This document shows, piece after piece, positions 46,847 through 54,863 of a stretch of 64,000 nucleotides of DNA; position 1 is the first letter of the stretch, and every line of letters starts with the position of its first letter. The notes below the pieces were generated by a model that did no database searches, was not told where the DNA came from, and saw nothing but the letters and a program-made list of their open reading frames with translations. The position numbers and the translations under genes were made by a program. The DNA lies in the NCBI RefSeq assembly GCF_000428905.1, contig NZ_AUAV01000023.1, positions 46,572 to 110,571 of the forward strand, written 5' to 3'. The stretch comes from Brumicola pallidula DSM 14239 = ACAM 615. Lineage in GTDB: Bacteria > Pseudomonadota > Gammaproteobacteria > Enterobacterales > Alteromonadaceae.

Positions 46847-47464
46847 ATGCAAGAAGAGCAAATAGTATATGTAGTTGACGACGATGAAGGTATCAGAGAG
46901 GGCTTGAGCCTGCTGCTAGAAACTACCGGCCAAAAAACCAAGTTATATAGTAGTGCGCTAGACTTTTTAGATGACTACCATAATAAAATACGTGGCTGCC
47001 TTATTTTAGATATACGCATGCCGAGCATGACCGGCCTAGATTTACAAACAAGACTGAACGCGCTAGGTGCAACCTTACCCATTATTTTCATTACTGGGCA
47101 TGGCGATATACCCATGGCGGTTGAAGCGATGCGACAAGGCGCTCTGGACTTTATTCGTAAGCCTTTTAGAGAACAAGACTTACTAGATAGGATCAACCAA
47201 GCTTTGTCTATCGATGCAGGCAGAAGTAAGCATGAAAGCGACCGCAGCATTATATTAAGTAAGCTAGCACTACTTTCAGAGCGCGAGCGACAAATATTCG
47301 AACGCGTTGCCAAAGGTGACATGAACAAAGTTATTGCCCATGACCTTGGTATTAGTGAAAGAACAGTTGAAGTACACCGCTCGCAAGTGATGAAAAAGTT
47401 AGCCGTTAAAACGCTAGCTGAACTGGTGCGTTTTAAGCTTCAAGAAGAAAATAATGCGCAATAG
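46847..47464 (+). CDS. FixJ-like response regulator
   Basis: 205 residues: receiver with VVDDDEG, Asp in CLILDIRMPSMTG, Thr in FITGHGDIP and Lys in FIRKPFREQDL, then a LuxR-type HTH (LSERERQIFERVAKGDMNKVIAHDLGISERTVEVHRSQ). This is the FixJ/NarL-type arrangement, without the long linker. Together with the two FixL-like kinases it makes a probable oxygen-responsive two-component system. The ATG follows GAGG. Confidence 0.92.
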   Translation: MQEEQIVYVVDDDEGIREGLSLLLETTGQKTKLYSSALDFLDDYHNKIRGCLILDIRMPSMTGLDLQTRLNALGATLPIIFITGHGDIPMAVEAMRQGALDFIRKPFREQDLLDRINQALSIDAGRSKHESDRSIILSKLALLSERERQIFERVAKGDMNKVIAHDLGISERTVEVHRSQVMKKLAVKTLAELVRFKLQEENNAQ

Positions 47465-47993
47465 CAAAGCATAAATCCAAATTTTGCTACTGGGCTATTC
47501 TGCTCACTTACGCTGATCGGAAATGAATAGTGCCATAGTTCGGTGACATAATGAGAGGTTGGCTTTTATGGCTAAAACCTCACTTTTATGCGCCTACTCC
47601 TATCTGCAGACGCAGATTTGCAGCCGCAGGATCGTCTACCAACATCACAAACTAATTGAACTTTATCGGCTTATCTGACTACCAAGGGTGTTAGTTGTAA
47701 GGAGCGTTAATTTTGACCTTAAAAACAGATTAAAAGCGACCAAAATATTAGACATCAATAAACATATAAAACCAGCAATTACAAAGGTCTATATTTTATA
47801 AATTTTATAAATTTTATAAATTTTATAAATTTTATAAATTTGGACTTTAAACACAACTAAAGTATATAACGGGTATGTGGATTACTACTTTTGCCGCACA
47901 AAACGTATGATATTACATTCCTAGAATATAGTTAACTTTGCATGAATGGATTAATTGTAAAAACAAGTCAAGATACAAATATTAGGAGAGTAA
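47465..47993. other. 529-bp intergenic region with AT-rich 9-bp repeat
   Basis: No gene is seen. GAGGTT (47555-47560) and AACCTC (47576-47581) form a weak hairpin after fixJ. The array at 47794-47841 lies about 150 bp before the next start. Confidence 0.5.
47794..47841. repeat. 9-bp AT-only tandem repeat, more than five copies
   Basis: TTTTATAAA repeats five times exactly at 47794-47838 and ends in TTT. Located upstream of the winged-helix regulator. Confidence 0.95.
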
Positions 47994-48434
47994 ATGTTCA
48001 ATTCTGGCCCTGTGGCAGAATCTAATAAATGCGGTAAAAATCAGCTCATAGGCCTTCATCAAACAACTAGAGCCGTGGCAACAAATGTGTGTGATGAGCA
48101 CTGCGTTTTATGTCCAAAGCAACGTCATCCTATTTATATCGACAAAGGCGTGTTTATTGAACGACACGCTGTGTCAGTAAAAGGGACTAAACACAGAATA
48201 TCCAACCCTATGTTCAGAATTCTTTGTGCTTTTCACGAGTATGAAGGAGAGGTAGTGAGCAGAGCGTTTTTATTAGCATATGGTTGGGGAAGACATAATA
48301 AAGTTAACAATAATGTCACTGTGGCTATTTCTGAGCTACGCGCTTTATTAAAAAACAAATCTAATTTGGAAATAATCACAATCCACGGAAAAGGATATCA
48401 AATGTTTAATAAAAATAAAGGTCGATTTGCATGA
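47994..48434 (+). CDS. OmpR/ToxR-type winged-helix regulator without receiver
   Basis: 146 residues. The C-terminal about 95 residues are a trans_reg_C wHTH (MFRILCAFHEYEGEVVSRAFLLAYGWG, then NNVTVAISELRALLKNK and IHGKGYQMF). The N-terminal 50 residues hold four cysteines (NVCDEHCVLC, then a Lys-rich stretch) that might bind a metal or sense redox. No membrane segment, unlike ToxR. ATG 47994 follows AGGAGAGTAA. It overlaps the EAL gene by four bases (ATGA), so they are one operon. Confidence 0.88.
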   Translation: MFNSGPVAESNKCGKNQLIGLHQTTRAVATNVCDEHCVLCPKQRHPIYIDKGVFIERHAVSVKGTKHRISNPMFRILCAFHEYEGEVVSRAFLLAYGWGRHNKVNNNVTVAISELRALLKNKSNLEIITIHGKGYQMFNKNKGRFA

Positions 48435-49120
48435 TAACAGTCCCTTCAATATCTATTAAAAAACAAGATATACAATACCTTGTTTATCCCAGAGTTGAGT
48501 TGATTACAGATTGCATATCGAACAAGAAAGGCATTTTCGAAGTGTTGTGCATTGTGATGAAAGACTCAGAACAATTATGCCCTATGCGTTTTTTTAATGA
48601 ATTAAGTAATGATGAAATCTATGTGATTTACCGTCATATACTGGAAAGTCTAGAAACACAAACGACGTCAACTGTGTCACTTAATATAAATATTAATTTT
48701 TTAAACTCACATCACGTTGACATGCTTTTGTCAGCATTTGGCAACAGTACAATCATATTAGAGCTATTGGAAACCAGCTCTTTACAATCCATAATCCAAA
48801 TTCAAAACCGATTAAATGAAATTAAAGGAAATCCGAAAGTACGTATCTGGTTGGATGATTTTGGGTCTGCCCGATCAAATTTTGATGTCTTGAATATGCT
48901 CAATTTTGACGGCGTTAAAATGTCCAAGGAGCTTTTTTGGGACTTGTACGAAAATGATAAAATTTTACTAAAACATCTGATCAAAATGATTAAAAGAAAA
49001 TCCAATACTATCGTGATAGAAGGTGTTGACAGCTTTGACAAATACATTTTTTGCAAAGAACAGCAGTGCATGATGCAGGGCTACTTTTTTAATGAAATCA
49101 GAAATAGCGCCGTTTGTTGA
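48431..49120 (+). CDS. EAL-domain c-di-GMP phosphodiesterase-like protein
   Basis: 229 residues, a stand-alone EAL domain. Motifs recognisable are EVL for EAL near residue 37, NININFLN, LELLETS, WLDDFGSARSNFD, VKMSKELF, VIEGVDS and MQGYFF. Thus the metal and catalytic Glu, Asn, Asp-Asp, Lys, Glu and Gln positions are kept, but the Arg after EAL is replaced by Ile, which may weaken ligand binding. It overlaps the wHTH gene by four bases. It probably degrades or senses c-di-GMP near the riboswitch-controlled fimbrial genes downstream. Confidence 0.85.
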   Translation: MITVPSISIKKQDIQYLVYPRVELITDCISNKKGIFEVLCIVMKDSEQLCPMRFFNELSNDEIYVIYRHILESLETQTTSTVSLNININFLNSHHVDMLLSAFGNSTIILELLETSSLQSIIQIQNRLNEIKGNPKVRIWLDDFGSARSNFDVLNMLNFDGVKMSKELFWDLYENDKILLKHLIKMIKRKSNTIVIEGVDSFDKYIFCKEQQCMMQGYFFNEIRNSAVC

Positions 49121-49122
49121 TT

Positions 49123-49443
49123 ATGCATCCTCAATTGCATGAAACCACCCTGAACCTGATTTCATTGATACACTTTTATCGACGAGCTTACAGTGATAAC
49201 GAAAAAATAAAAGGCGCGGCAGATTACTCTTTATTGCTCACGATGCGAGGCACTGGCATATCGAGTTCACAAGAAAGGCTACAGTTTTGCTCAGCCGCTG
49301 TTGAAGCGATTACATCGTTAGTTGTCGAGGGCAACGTAACAACTAAAAAAGGGAAAAATGTTGTTTCACGGCTGGACAGAGAAGAAATCGATTTTATTCA
49401 AAACATGATGTTCACAGATGCGCGCCATCACACTGACTATTAA
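49123..49443 (+). CDS. Unknown small helical protein of the EAL operon
   Basis: 106 residues from ATG 49123 (MHPQLHETTL), or 109 from TTG 49114. It follows the EAL stop (49120) by two bases. Mostly helical and charged, with ISSSQERLQFCSAAVEAITS and SRLDREEIDFIQNMMF. No signal or membrane segment. I do not recognise a family. Position suggests a regulatory partner of the wHTH and EAL proteins. Confidence 0.7.
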   Translation: MHPQLHETTLNLISLIHFYRRAYSDNEKIKGAADYSLLLTMRGTGISSSQERLQFCSAAVEAITSLVVEGNVTTKKGKNVVSRLDREEIDFIQNMMFTDARHHTDY

Positions 49444-49535
49444 AGTGAGAAAAAAAATAGTTTATAAATGAACAAAATGTTAACACTCAAGCTTATTTTC
49501 ATTATCCAACCGATAATTTAATTGTCGCATTGATG

Positions 49536-49604
49536 CATCGCAAACCTAGGGAAACTTAGGGACGCAAAACTAAAGGACCTGTAAAATGGTAGCCAGTTGC
49601 CGAA
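49536..49604 (+). promoter_or_regulatory. c-di-GMP-I (GEMM-I) riboswitch aptamer
   Basis: The string GCAAACCTAGGGAAACTTAG, then GGGACGCAAA, GGACCT and GGTAGCCAG-TTGCCGA reproduces the GEMM-I consensus in order. CCTAGG-GAAA-CTTAGG makes the first hairpin with the GAAA tetraloop that docks to the second; GGGACGCAAA is the junction motif, and GGTAGCC the receptor side. The aptamer ends where a terminator-like hairpin begins, so c-di-GMP should switch transcription of the fimbrial operon. I know of no other RNA class with this pattern. Confidence 0.9.
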
Positions 49605-49629
49605 AGTGAATTAGCACTTTTTGTTTTTT
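49603..49629 (+). terminator. Terminator-like hairpin adjoining the riboswitch
   Basis: AAAGTG (49603-49608) pairs with CACTTT (49615-49620), followed by TTGTTTTTT. It starts two bases before the aptamer edge, so it may compete with the closing stem. Confidence 0.65.
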
Positions 49630-49645
49630 GAGCTGTTTTACACAT

Positions 49646-49672
49646 GGTCTTCTTTATGAAGACCTTTTTTTT
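49646..49672 (+). terminator. Strong rho-independent terminator in the fimbrial leader
   Basis: GGTCTTC (49646-49652), loop TTTAT, GAAGACC (49658-49664) and eight Ts. It stands before the chaperone start and after the aptamer, as the likely expression platform or an extra barrier. Confidence 0.85.
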
Positions 49673-49687
49673 GCCTTAAATTTTGTA

Positions 49688-50491
49688 ATGTATGTTGAAA
49701 ATAATTACCAAAAATTAATAGGAAGAACCGCCGTTAAAATTAACAATTACCTACACCTAGCGATAGCAGTATTGCTGTGCACGTATTCAATTAGTAGTTT
49801 CAGTGCCTTTATGGTCACTCAGACAAGTTTTGGGGTGGATCTTGACAGACCTGTGACTCAAGACACGACCCTGATCAACCAGAGTAATAAGCCGGTACGG
49901 GTCAGGGTGGATTTTGAAAAACCGAAATGGGCCAAAGATAAGTATTATTTGGGCGATCAGCTAGTGGCTTATCCGAAAATTGTGGTTATTCCGCCTAAGG
50001 GCAAAATCCAAGTAAAGATAGCCCCACGGATAAAAAAAGAATTAGCAGACGGTGAGTATGTGGCCTTGTTGGTATTTAAAGAACTGCCACCACGAAACAG
50101 TGACGCTCAGGTCACCATGCTGATGAATCTGGGAGTGCCTTACTACGGTAGAAAAGGCAAGCTGGAAACCGCCATGGATTTTGACAATTTACGTATGACA
50201 AAAATTGAAAATGGCTATCAGCTGCTGGGAGCGGCACAAAACAATGGCAACTTTTCTTACCCACTTTATATCAACATTAAATTTTACCAAAATGAGAAGA
50301 TCGTCAAAGAAGAAAGCTTTAAGCAGGGTTTCTATCGCGAGCATTTAGTCGAGCTAAATAAATCAATCTTGATGAATGCAGTTGCTGATCGTGTAGAGAT
50401 TGTTTTTGCCAATGAAAAGCTTGATTTTTCGCAGCGATTCACTCTTCCAATCGGATCCAGTTTTCCATTCGGAAAAACAGCAAGTGAATAA
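49688..50491 (+). CDS. Divergent PapD-like fimbrial chaperone
   Basis: 267 residues if begun at ATG 49688; the longer frame from 49628 is excluded because it runs through the terminator. The N terminus has a hydrophobic export signal (about residues 21-38, ending SFSA). FMVTQTSFGVDLDRPVTQ, then TLINQSNKPVRVRVDFEKP and YPKIVVIPPKGKIQVKIAP follow the two-Ig-domain pilus chaperone pattern with the basic residue after the first strand, but overall similarity to PapD is low. It would hold pilin subunits in the periplasm. No clear ribosome site before 49688; AGGAAG at 49721 favours a noncanonical later start. The stop overlaps the pilin GTG by eight bases. Confidence 0.75.
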   Translation: MYVENNYQKLIGRTAVKINNYLHLAIAVLLCTYSISSFSAFMVTQTSFGVDLDRPVTQDTTLINQSNKPVRVRVDFEKPKWAKDKYYLGDQLVAYPKIVVIPPKGKIQVKIAPRIKKELADGEYVALLVFKELPPRNSDAQVTMLMNLGVPYYGRKGKLETAMDFDNLRMTKIENGYQLLGAAQNNGNFSYPLYINIKFYQNEKIVKEESFKQGFYREHLVELNKSILMNAVADRVEIVFANEKLDFSQRFTLPIGSSFPFGKTASE

Positions 50492-50906
50492 AGTTCTTTT
50501 TACACTGCTGTTTTTTTCAAGTTTTGTGTGGGCTGAAGAAGGTGATTTTTATATTAATGGCAATGCAGTAAAAGCCATCTCCCTGACGTTGGGTGTCAGC
50601 AATATTGATTTTGGCGATGTTTACAATGATACGGAGGTCGACAGTGAGATGGTAGATTTTTCGGTCAATGCCGAAAATGGCTATGACTATACGGTAGAGA
50701 TAAGTAATGACGACAGCATGGGTATTGTGCAAGTTTCGCGCAACGCCAGTGCAGGGTATACCGCAAATAGCATTACTTATATACAGACTGCTAACGGGGT
50801 TGACCAAGCCCACGAATTTTATGTAGACTTCGATACAGCAAATATGAACGGCGATTTATCCGCCACTATTACTGTGCAGGTGGCCTACAACGATATCCAC
50901 GAATAA
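50484..50906 (+). CDS. Small pilin-like protein, DUF4402-like
   Basis: 140 residues from GTG 50484, inside the end of the chaperone gene. Signal peptide about 1-17 (LFTLLFFSSFVWA) and mature part with SLTLGVSNIDFGDVYNDTEVD, ISNDDSMGIVQVS and ITVQVAYNDIHE at the end. The strand pattern ISLTLGV...NIDFGDV and the terminal alternating strand match DUF4402-type fimbrial subunits and the next gene. Probably a minor pilin or tip subunit. Confidence 0.7.
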   Translation: MNKVLFTLLFFSSFVWAEEGDFYINGNAVKAISLTLGVSNIDFGDVYNDTEVDSEMVDFSVNAENGYDYTVEISNDDSMGIVQVSRNASAGYTANSITYIQTANGVDQAHEFYVDFDTANMNGDLSATITVQVAYNDIHE

Positions 50907-50971
50907 ATGTCCTTTCATAGGTTGGACGTTTATTCATTTTGAAGCAAAGTAAGAAAGAGAGACAAAATACA

Positions 50972-51454
50972 ATGAATAAATTATTCAAAGCAACACCGAT
51001 GAAAAAGTTATTATTAGCATCGTCTATATTAGCCATTTCATCAACGGCAATCGCTGCCAATACTTCTCCATTATTGGATACAGCGGTAACAGATACCTTA
51101 ACGGTAACGGCTAAGTATGTAACACCGCTTGCGCTTGGTTTAGATACATCAACAATTAATTTTGGGGATGTTTTTACGGATTCGGTTATTGATGTTGAGA
51201 CGGTACTTGCTACGATAAATGGTGAAGCTGGCGAAACATTTACCTACACTATTGCATCCGATGGTGACAATGTGACACTTTCTGATGCTGGTAGTACATT
51301 GGATTTCGCTGATACGACAGAACAAACGCTTAGCTTTGATGTTGGTCTAAATACCACCGACATGACTGATGCAGATACTAGTGAGATTGTTACCTTCACT
51401 GTTAAATATAATGCTATTGCTGATACAACATCAGATAAAGCAGCAGCCGTATAA
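50972..51454 (+). CDS. Probable major pilin, DUF4402-like
   Basis: 160 residues from ATG 50972; a second ATG at 50999 gives a cleaner signal peptide (KKLLLASSILAISSTAIA). The mature domain starts NTSPLLDTAVTDTLTVTAKY and has LALGLDTSTINFGDVFTDSVID and VTFTVKYNAIA, parallel to the preceding protein. It is rich in Thr, Asp, Ala and lacks cysteine, as many fimbrial major subunits do. A strong terminator follows at 51469, which fits high expression relative to the downstream genes. Confidence 0.72.
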   Translation: MNKLFKATPMKKLLLASSILAISSTAIAANTSPLLDTAVTDTLTVTAKYVTPLALGLDTSTINFGDVFTDSVIDVETVLATINGEAGETFTYTIASDGDNVTLSDAGSTLDFADTTEQTLSFDVGLNTTDMTDADTSEIVTFTVKYNAIADTTSDKAAAV

Positions 51455-51468
51455 ACTTAATCATTTTC

Positions 51469-51496
51469 GGGCAGCCTAATGGCTGCCCTTTTTATT
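51469..51496 (+). terminator. Strong terminator after the major pilin
   Basis: GGGCAGCC (51469-51476), loop TAAT, GGCTGCCC (51481-51488) and TTTTTATTTT. It would limit readthrough to the last two genes and so set subunit ratios. Confidence 0.93.
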
Positions 51497-51510
51497 TTGG
51501 TTACAAAACA

Positions 51511-51891
51511 ATGAACAAATTTTTATTTTTATTCATGCTTGTCTATTCAGCATCAGCTTGTTCGCTAGAGATTATCGGGGTGAAAAATGCAGAACTGCAA
51601 GACCTCTATCTTTATAACGGTAGCCGGTTAACAATTTACCCTGAGGAGGGAGCGCTGGTTTCTGTGCAAGGTAAAGCCAATAAACGGGTTAAATTGGATA
51701 TTAAACAAAGTGGCGTTATCTATTTTGCACCAGGGATCAGAGTTGTAGATCTTCGTGCCAAAGACCCGATTATCACCCTAGATAGATACGGGGAAGGGGA
51801 ATTTGCTATAGGTTTTTCGCTACGAGGAGAAAAGCATGTCAGCGGTAAGTATAGGAAATCAATTAAATATCAAGTCAACTATGTTGATTAA
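51511..51891 (+). CDS. Small secreted beta-rich protein of the fimbrial operon
   Basis: 126 residues with a signal peptide (about 1-16, MNKFLFLFMLVYSASA). The mature part is beta-rich: LEIIGVKNAELQDLYLYNG, RVKLDIKQSGVIYFAPG, and the C-terminal strand KYRKSIKYQVNYVD resembles the alternating donor-strand ends of pilins. Only one cysteine after the signal. No family recognised; probably an adaptor or tip subunit. ATG 51511 has TTTATTTTGG upstream, no good ribosome site. Confidence 0.65.
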   Translation: MNKFLFLFMLVYSASACSLEIIGVKNAELQDLYLYNGSRLTIYPEEGALVSVQGKANKRVKLDIKQSGVIYFAPGIRVVDLRAKDPIITLDRYGEGEFAIGFSLRGEKHVSGKYRKSIKYQVNYVD

Positions 51892-51955
51892 ATCGACTGA
51901 GTTAATAACCCTATTACGTTTTACCTACCTTCATATTAAATAAAAGAAGGATACT

Positions 51956-52093
51956 ATGACCTTATCTGCAGGCACGTTTCTTTGCAAAAAACATCCTACA
52001 AGGCCACCCCTTTTTTCGCATGCACTGTATATCTTTTTATCTTTTTTATGCCATCCCCTTGATTACGTCGCCGACTCTAAAAATGGTAATTAA
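51956..52093 (+). CDS. Possible 45-residue leader ORF before the usher
   Basis: ATG 51956 has AGAAGG placed five bases upstream, the best ribosome site in the vicinity, and the frame runs to TAA at 52091-52093. Residues include FLCKKHPTRPPLF and a hydrophobic part LYIFLSFL. It ends just where another start (52083, other frame) lies. It may be a leader peptide coupling translation to the usher, or a relic. No family is known. Confidence 0.35.
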   Translation: MTLSAGTFLCKKHPTRPPLFSHALYIFLSFLCHPLDYVADSKNGN

Positions 52094-52127
52094 ATTAACT
52101 TGTGGTCTCATTTTTGTTTTATCTATC

Positions 52128-54716
52128 ATGAAAAAAACGGCGATGATCTCAGCAAGTGCTTTACTGATCATGATATGCACCCTAGGGCTTCTTAAGCCTG
52201 CCATTGCCGACACGCAAGATGACTACTTTGACAATATGATCACCCTTAAGGTAGGCCGCTACCTGAAGTTAGAGTTCTATGAAGTAAAAAGCGATTTTGA
52301 TGGCGGCATTTATCTCGATATCAATGATTTTCTGGCAATGACCGAGCTTAGCCAATATAGCCAACTTACTATCGAAGGCGGAAATATACATCTCCATATG
52401 GCAGGCAGTCTGTTTGACGATACAAAAGCAAGGCACATTAGTAAAGAAGTAAAAAATCTCAATATTATAATCGTAAACGAGCGCCTATATTTTGATGAAC
52501 AGGCCATCAGTGACTTGTTTCCCCTCAAGTCAATAAAGTGGCTGCCAGAGAGCTATACATTGGCAATAATACCGGATTTTAATCTGCCGCTGGACTATCA
52601 GGTTGCAGCACAAAAAAGAAAGCGCGCAATTGAAGAAGACAAAAATAGCCAAGAAAATCTTCAACAGACTGACTTTTTTATGCCAAAAGACAGGAGACTC
52701 GTCGACCTCGGTATGCTTAAGCTGCGCTATGACATAGATGATATAAGTACTTATTTTAAAAACGGAGCGCAACAAGACAAAGGAGATGTGGAAGCAGAAT
52801 ATAGCTCGCAGCTACTTTACGGCGACTTTAATATTAGACATAACATTTATGCCACAGGCGAGTTAGAAGATATCAGTCTGAAATACCCCTATATCTTTAA
52901 AGATAAGACGGTCACTATTGGTGACAGTTTTATACAGAAAAACGATATTCTGGGCTACAACACTAGGATCCGTGGTTTATCAGTAAGTGACAATGATTAC
53001 ACAGTCAGTCGTTCAGGTAGGGACGTGACCATCAGGGGCGAAGCACCCAGAAATGCCATGGTTGAAGTCTACCAAAACGGCAAAGTAGCAGATTATCAGC
53101 GTATTGAGGGAAGTGAATATCAGTTCACATTAGAGATGAGAAGTAACAACGATGCGTTCAAAATAAAAATATATGACCGCAACGGTGTCTTGCTCGAAGA
53201 CAGAGTAGTCAATGTTATGCAGGGCCGTGATTTTCTAAGTCAAGGCGAATGGGACTATAACTTTTTCTATGGCCAAAACCCGCAGGGAGAGAATAAAGCC
53301 TGGGACGACCAAAAATTCGGCATCGCTTATGGTGTGACCAACAATCTAACGTATGCCTTTGACTATTATGACACGCGTAATGAAGACAAGCTTTATCAAT
53401 ACGGTAAGCACATGGCGGGATACCGCTTTTCAAATTTATTTGTCCCCTTAGTAACCAAAGTTTCCTATTATGATTCACTTTTAGACGATAGTGAGGGCTA
53501 TATTGGTGAGATAAAAAGTGAGTTGTTTTCTCATAAATTATCATACAGTTATGAGCGTTATAGTCATCAATTGGCTCAAGATGAAAACAAGGACAGTTAT
53601 CAAGAAGCAGAAATGAGCGGCAATTATGGCAGAAGTGATTATTTTTTCAGATTCTCAAGTAAAAAATACCAAGACAGAACAGAAAATATTTACGATAGCG
53701 GACTTAGCTATGATGTCAGCAAAGCAATACGCATTAATGTAGATCTAGGCAAAACCGTACGCAACCAAAATGAGCGCCAGTCTAATTACACAGGAGAAAT
53801 AGGCTTAGATTATAACCAGGGAGATTTCACCTACAATGTCGACGCGAGTTATGATCAGCGCCGTGACGCTAAGTGGCAGTATACCGCTAGGCTAAGAAAG
53901 AGGCTGCGTCAGGATAGTAACTATGCCTATCAACTTGAGGTGAGTTATGATGAAAGCGATGATGTACGCCTAGAAATGTCTTTTGAATATAAATTTAACG
54001 ACTTTCTAAAAACAGATGCTAACTACAGAAGCAATAGAGAAAAGCAATACAAAGTGAGAGCTAGCTATGAAACGGTGATCAATTTGAAAAAACCATTGGT
54101 GGCTAATAATGCCAAATATCCTGATAGTGGATATGTAGAGGGAACCATTTTTATTGATAAAAATGCCAATGGCAAAAAGGATAACGACGAAGAACCTCTT
54201 GTCGGCGTAGGAGTGGGTATAGGTCAAAATAAAGTAAAGACCAACAGCGCAGGTATTTTTTATCTTAGCGATGTAAAGCCATATAGAAGTAACAAATTGC
54301 TTTATGATTATTCCGGTATCATGCTCGATCCGACACTCACCGCAGATAGTGATCAAACAATAACGCTGCTGCCTGCATCGGGTAAAAAGATATCTGTTGG
54401 ACTTGTCCCCTTATCCTTGATCATGGGGTCTATCCTCCTACCAGAAACAGAAGATAAAATAACTAAGAAGTTTTTTAGCTATGTTGAAATAGTCGTTGAA
54501 AAAAATAATGAATATTACACCAGCATAACGCCTGAGTATGACGGTTTCTATGTCTTACAAGACCTAAAACCAGGAAAATATAAGCTGAAAATAAATTACT
54601 TGGGCAGCGAAACCATCACGCTTGAAGAAGAAATCCTTAGCGTGGTCGTTCTCTCTGGAGAGACTGGCGATTTTTATGAGGGACTTGATTTTACGGTTTC
54701 CGAAATCAAAAAATAA
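52128..54716 (+). CDS. Usher-like outer-membrane protein of a divergent fimbrial system
   Basis: 862 residues from ATG 52128, which gives a clean signal peptide (about 1-27, ending PAIA); longer frames from 52083 or 52020 are open. After an N-terminal periplasmic domain (about 30-170) comes a beta-barrel region (about 220-660) with many aromatic-ended strands. Near residue 310-380, VTIRGEAPRNAMVEVYQNGK and DAFKIKIYDRNGV look like the plug domain of chaperone-usher pili. The last about 190 residues form two carboxypeptidase-regulatory/SdrD-like domains (GTIFIDKNANGKKDNDEEPL, YDGFYVLQDLKPGKYKL). Together with the chaperone and pilins it makes an usher; similarity to FimD/PapC is remote, so the call is by architecture and context. 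Confidence 0.7.
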   Translation: MKKTAMISASALLIMICTLGLLKPAIADTQDDYFDNMITLKVGRYLKLEFYEVKSDFDGGIYLDINDFLAMTELSQYSQLTIEGGNIHLHMAGSLFDDTKARHISKEVKNLNIIIVNERLYFDEQAISDLFPLKSIKWLPESYTLAIIPDFNLPLDYQVAAQKRKRAIEEDKNSQENLQQTDFFMPKDRRLVDLGMLKLRYDIDDISTYFKNGAQQDKGDVEAEYSSQLLYGDFNIRHNIYATGELEDISLKYPYIFKDKTVTIGDSFIQKNDILGYNTRIRGLSVSDNDYTVSRSGRDVTIRGEAPRNAMVEVYQNGKVADYQRIEGSEYQFTLEMRSNNDAFKIKIYDRNGVLLEDRVVNVMQGRDFLSQGEWDYNFFYGQNPQGENKAWDDQKFGIAYGVTNNLTYAFDYYDTRNEDKLYQYGKHMAGYRFSNLFVPLVTKVSYYDSLLDDSEGYIGEIKSELFSHKLSYSYERYSHQLAQDENKDSYQEAEMSGNYGRSDYFFRFSSKKYQDRTENIYDSGLSYDVSKAIRINVDLGKTVRNQNERQSNYTGEIGLDYNQGDFTYNVDASYDQRRDAKWQYTARLRKRLRQDSNYAYQLEVSYDESDDVRLEMSFEYKFNDFLKTDANYRSNREKQYKVRASYETVINLKKPLVANNAKYPDSGYVEGTIFIDKNANGKKDNDEEPLVGVGVGIGQNKVKTNSAGIFYLSDVKPYRSNKLLYDYSGIMLDPTLTADSDQTITLLPASGKKISVGLVPLSLIMGSILLPETEDKITKKFFSYVEIVVEKNNEYYTSITPEYDGFYVLQDLKPGKYKLKINYLGSETITLEEEILSVVVLSGETGDFYEGLDFTVSEIKK

Positions 54717-54752
54717 TCGTTCTGTGATTAAGCTCGAACCGTAACTCAGTCA

Positions 54753-54863
54753 ATGCACCTGAAGGCCAATAATAACAAGAAAATAGCGAACGTTTTACTT
54801 ATCGGTTTATTAATTGGCTTTACTTCATTATGGATGTTGAGAGCCACTACTCGGTTGAATTAA
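54753..54863 (+). CDS. Possible 36-residue small membrane protein
   Basis: ATG 54753 to TAA 54863 encodes MHLKANNNKK, then a single hydrophobic helix VLLIGLLIGFTSLWML and RATTRLN. The end overlaps the stop of the convergent ABC gene. There is no strong ribosome site, and it may be chance, but it looks like a small inner-membrane protein. Confidence 0.3.
   Translation: MHLKANNNKKIANVLLIGLLIGFTSLWMLRATTRLN

Noticed and set aside
47555..47581. Hairpin after fixJ as terminator
   Set aside because: Only a 6-bp stem, 90 bp after the stop and a short interrupted T-run.
49628..49687. Upstream extension of the chaperone gene
   Set aside because: The frame passes through a strong rho-independent terminator, so it is leader and not coding.
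53215..53544. 109-codon open frame antisense to the usher-like gene
   Set aside because: No signal or family, and the sense strand encodes a regular beta-barrel.
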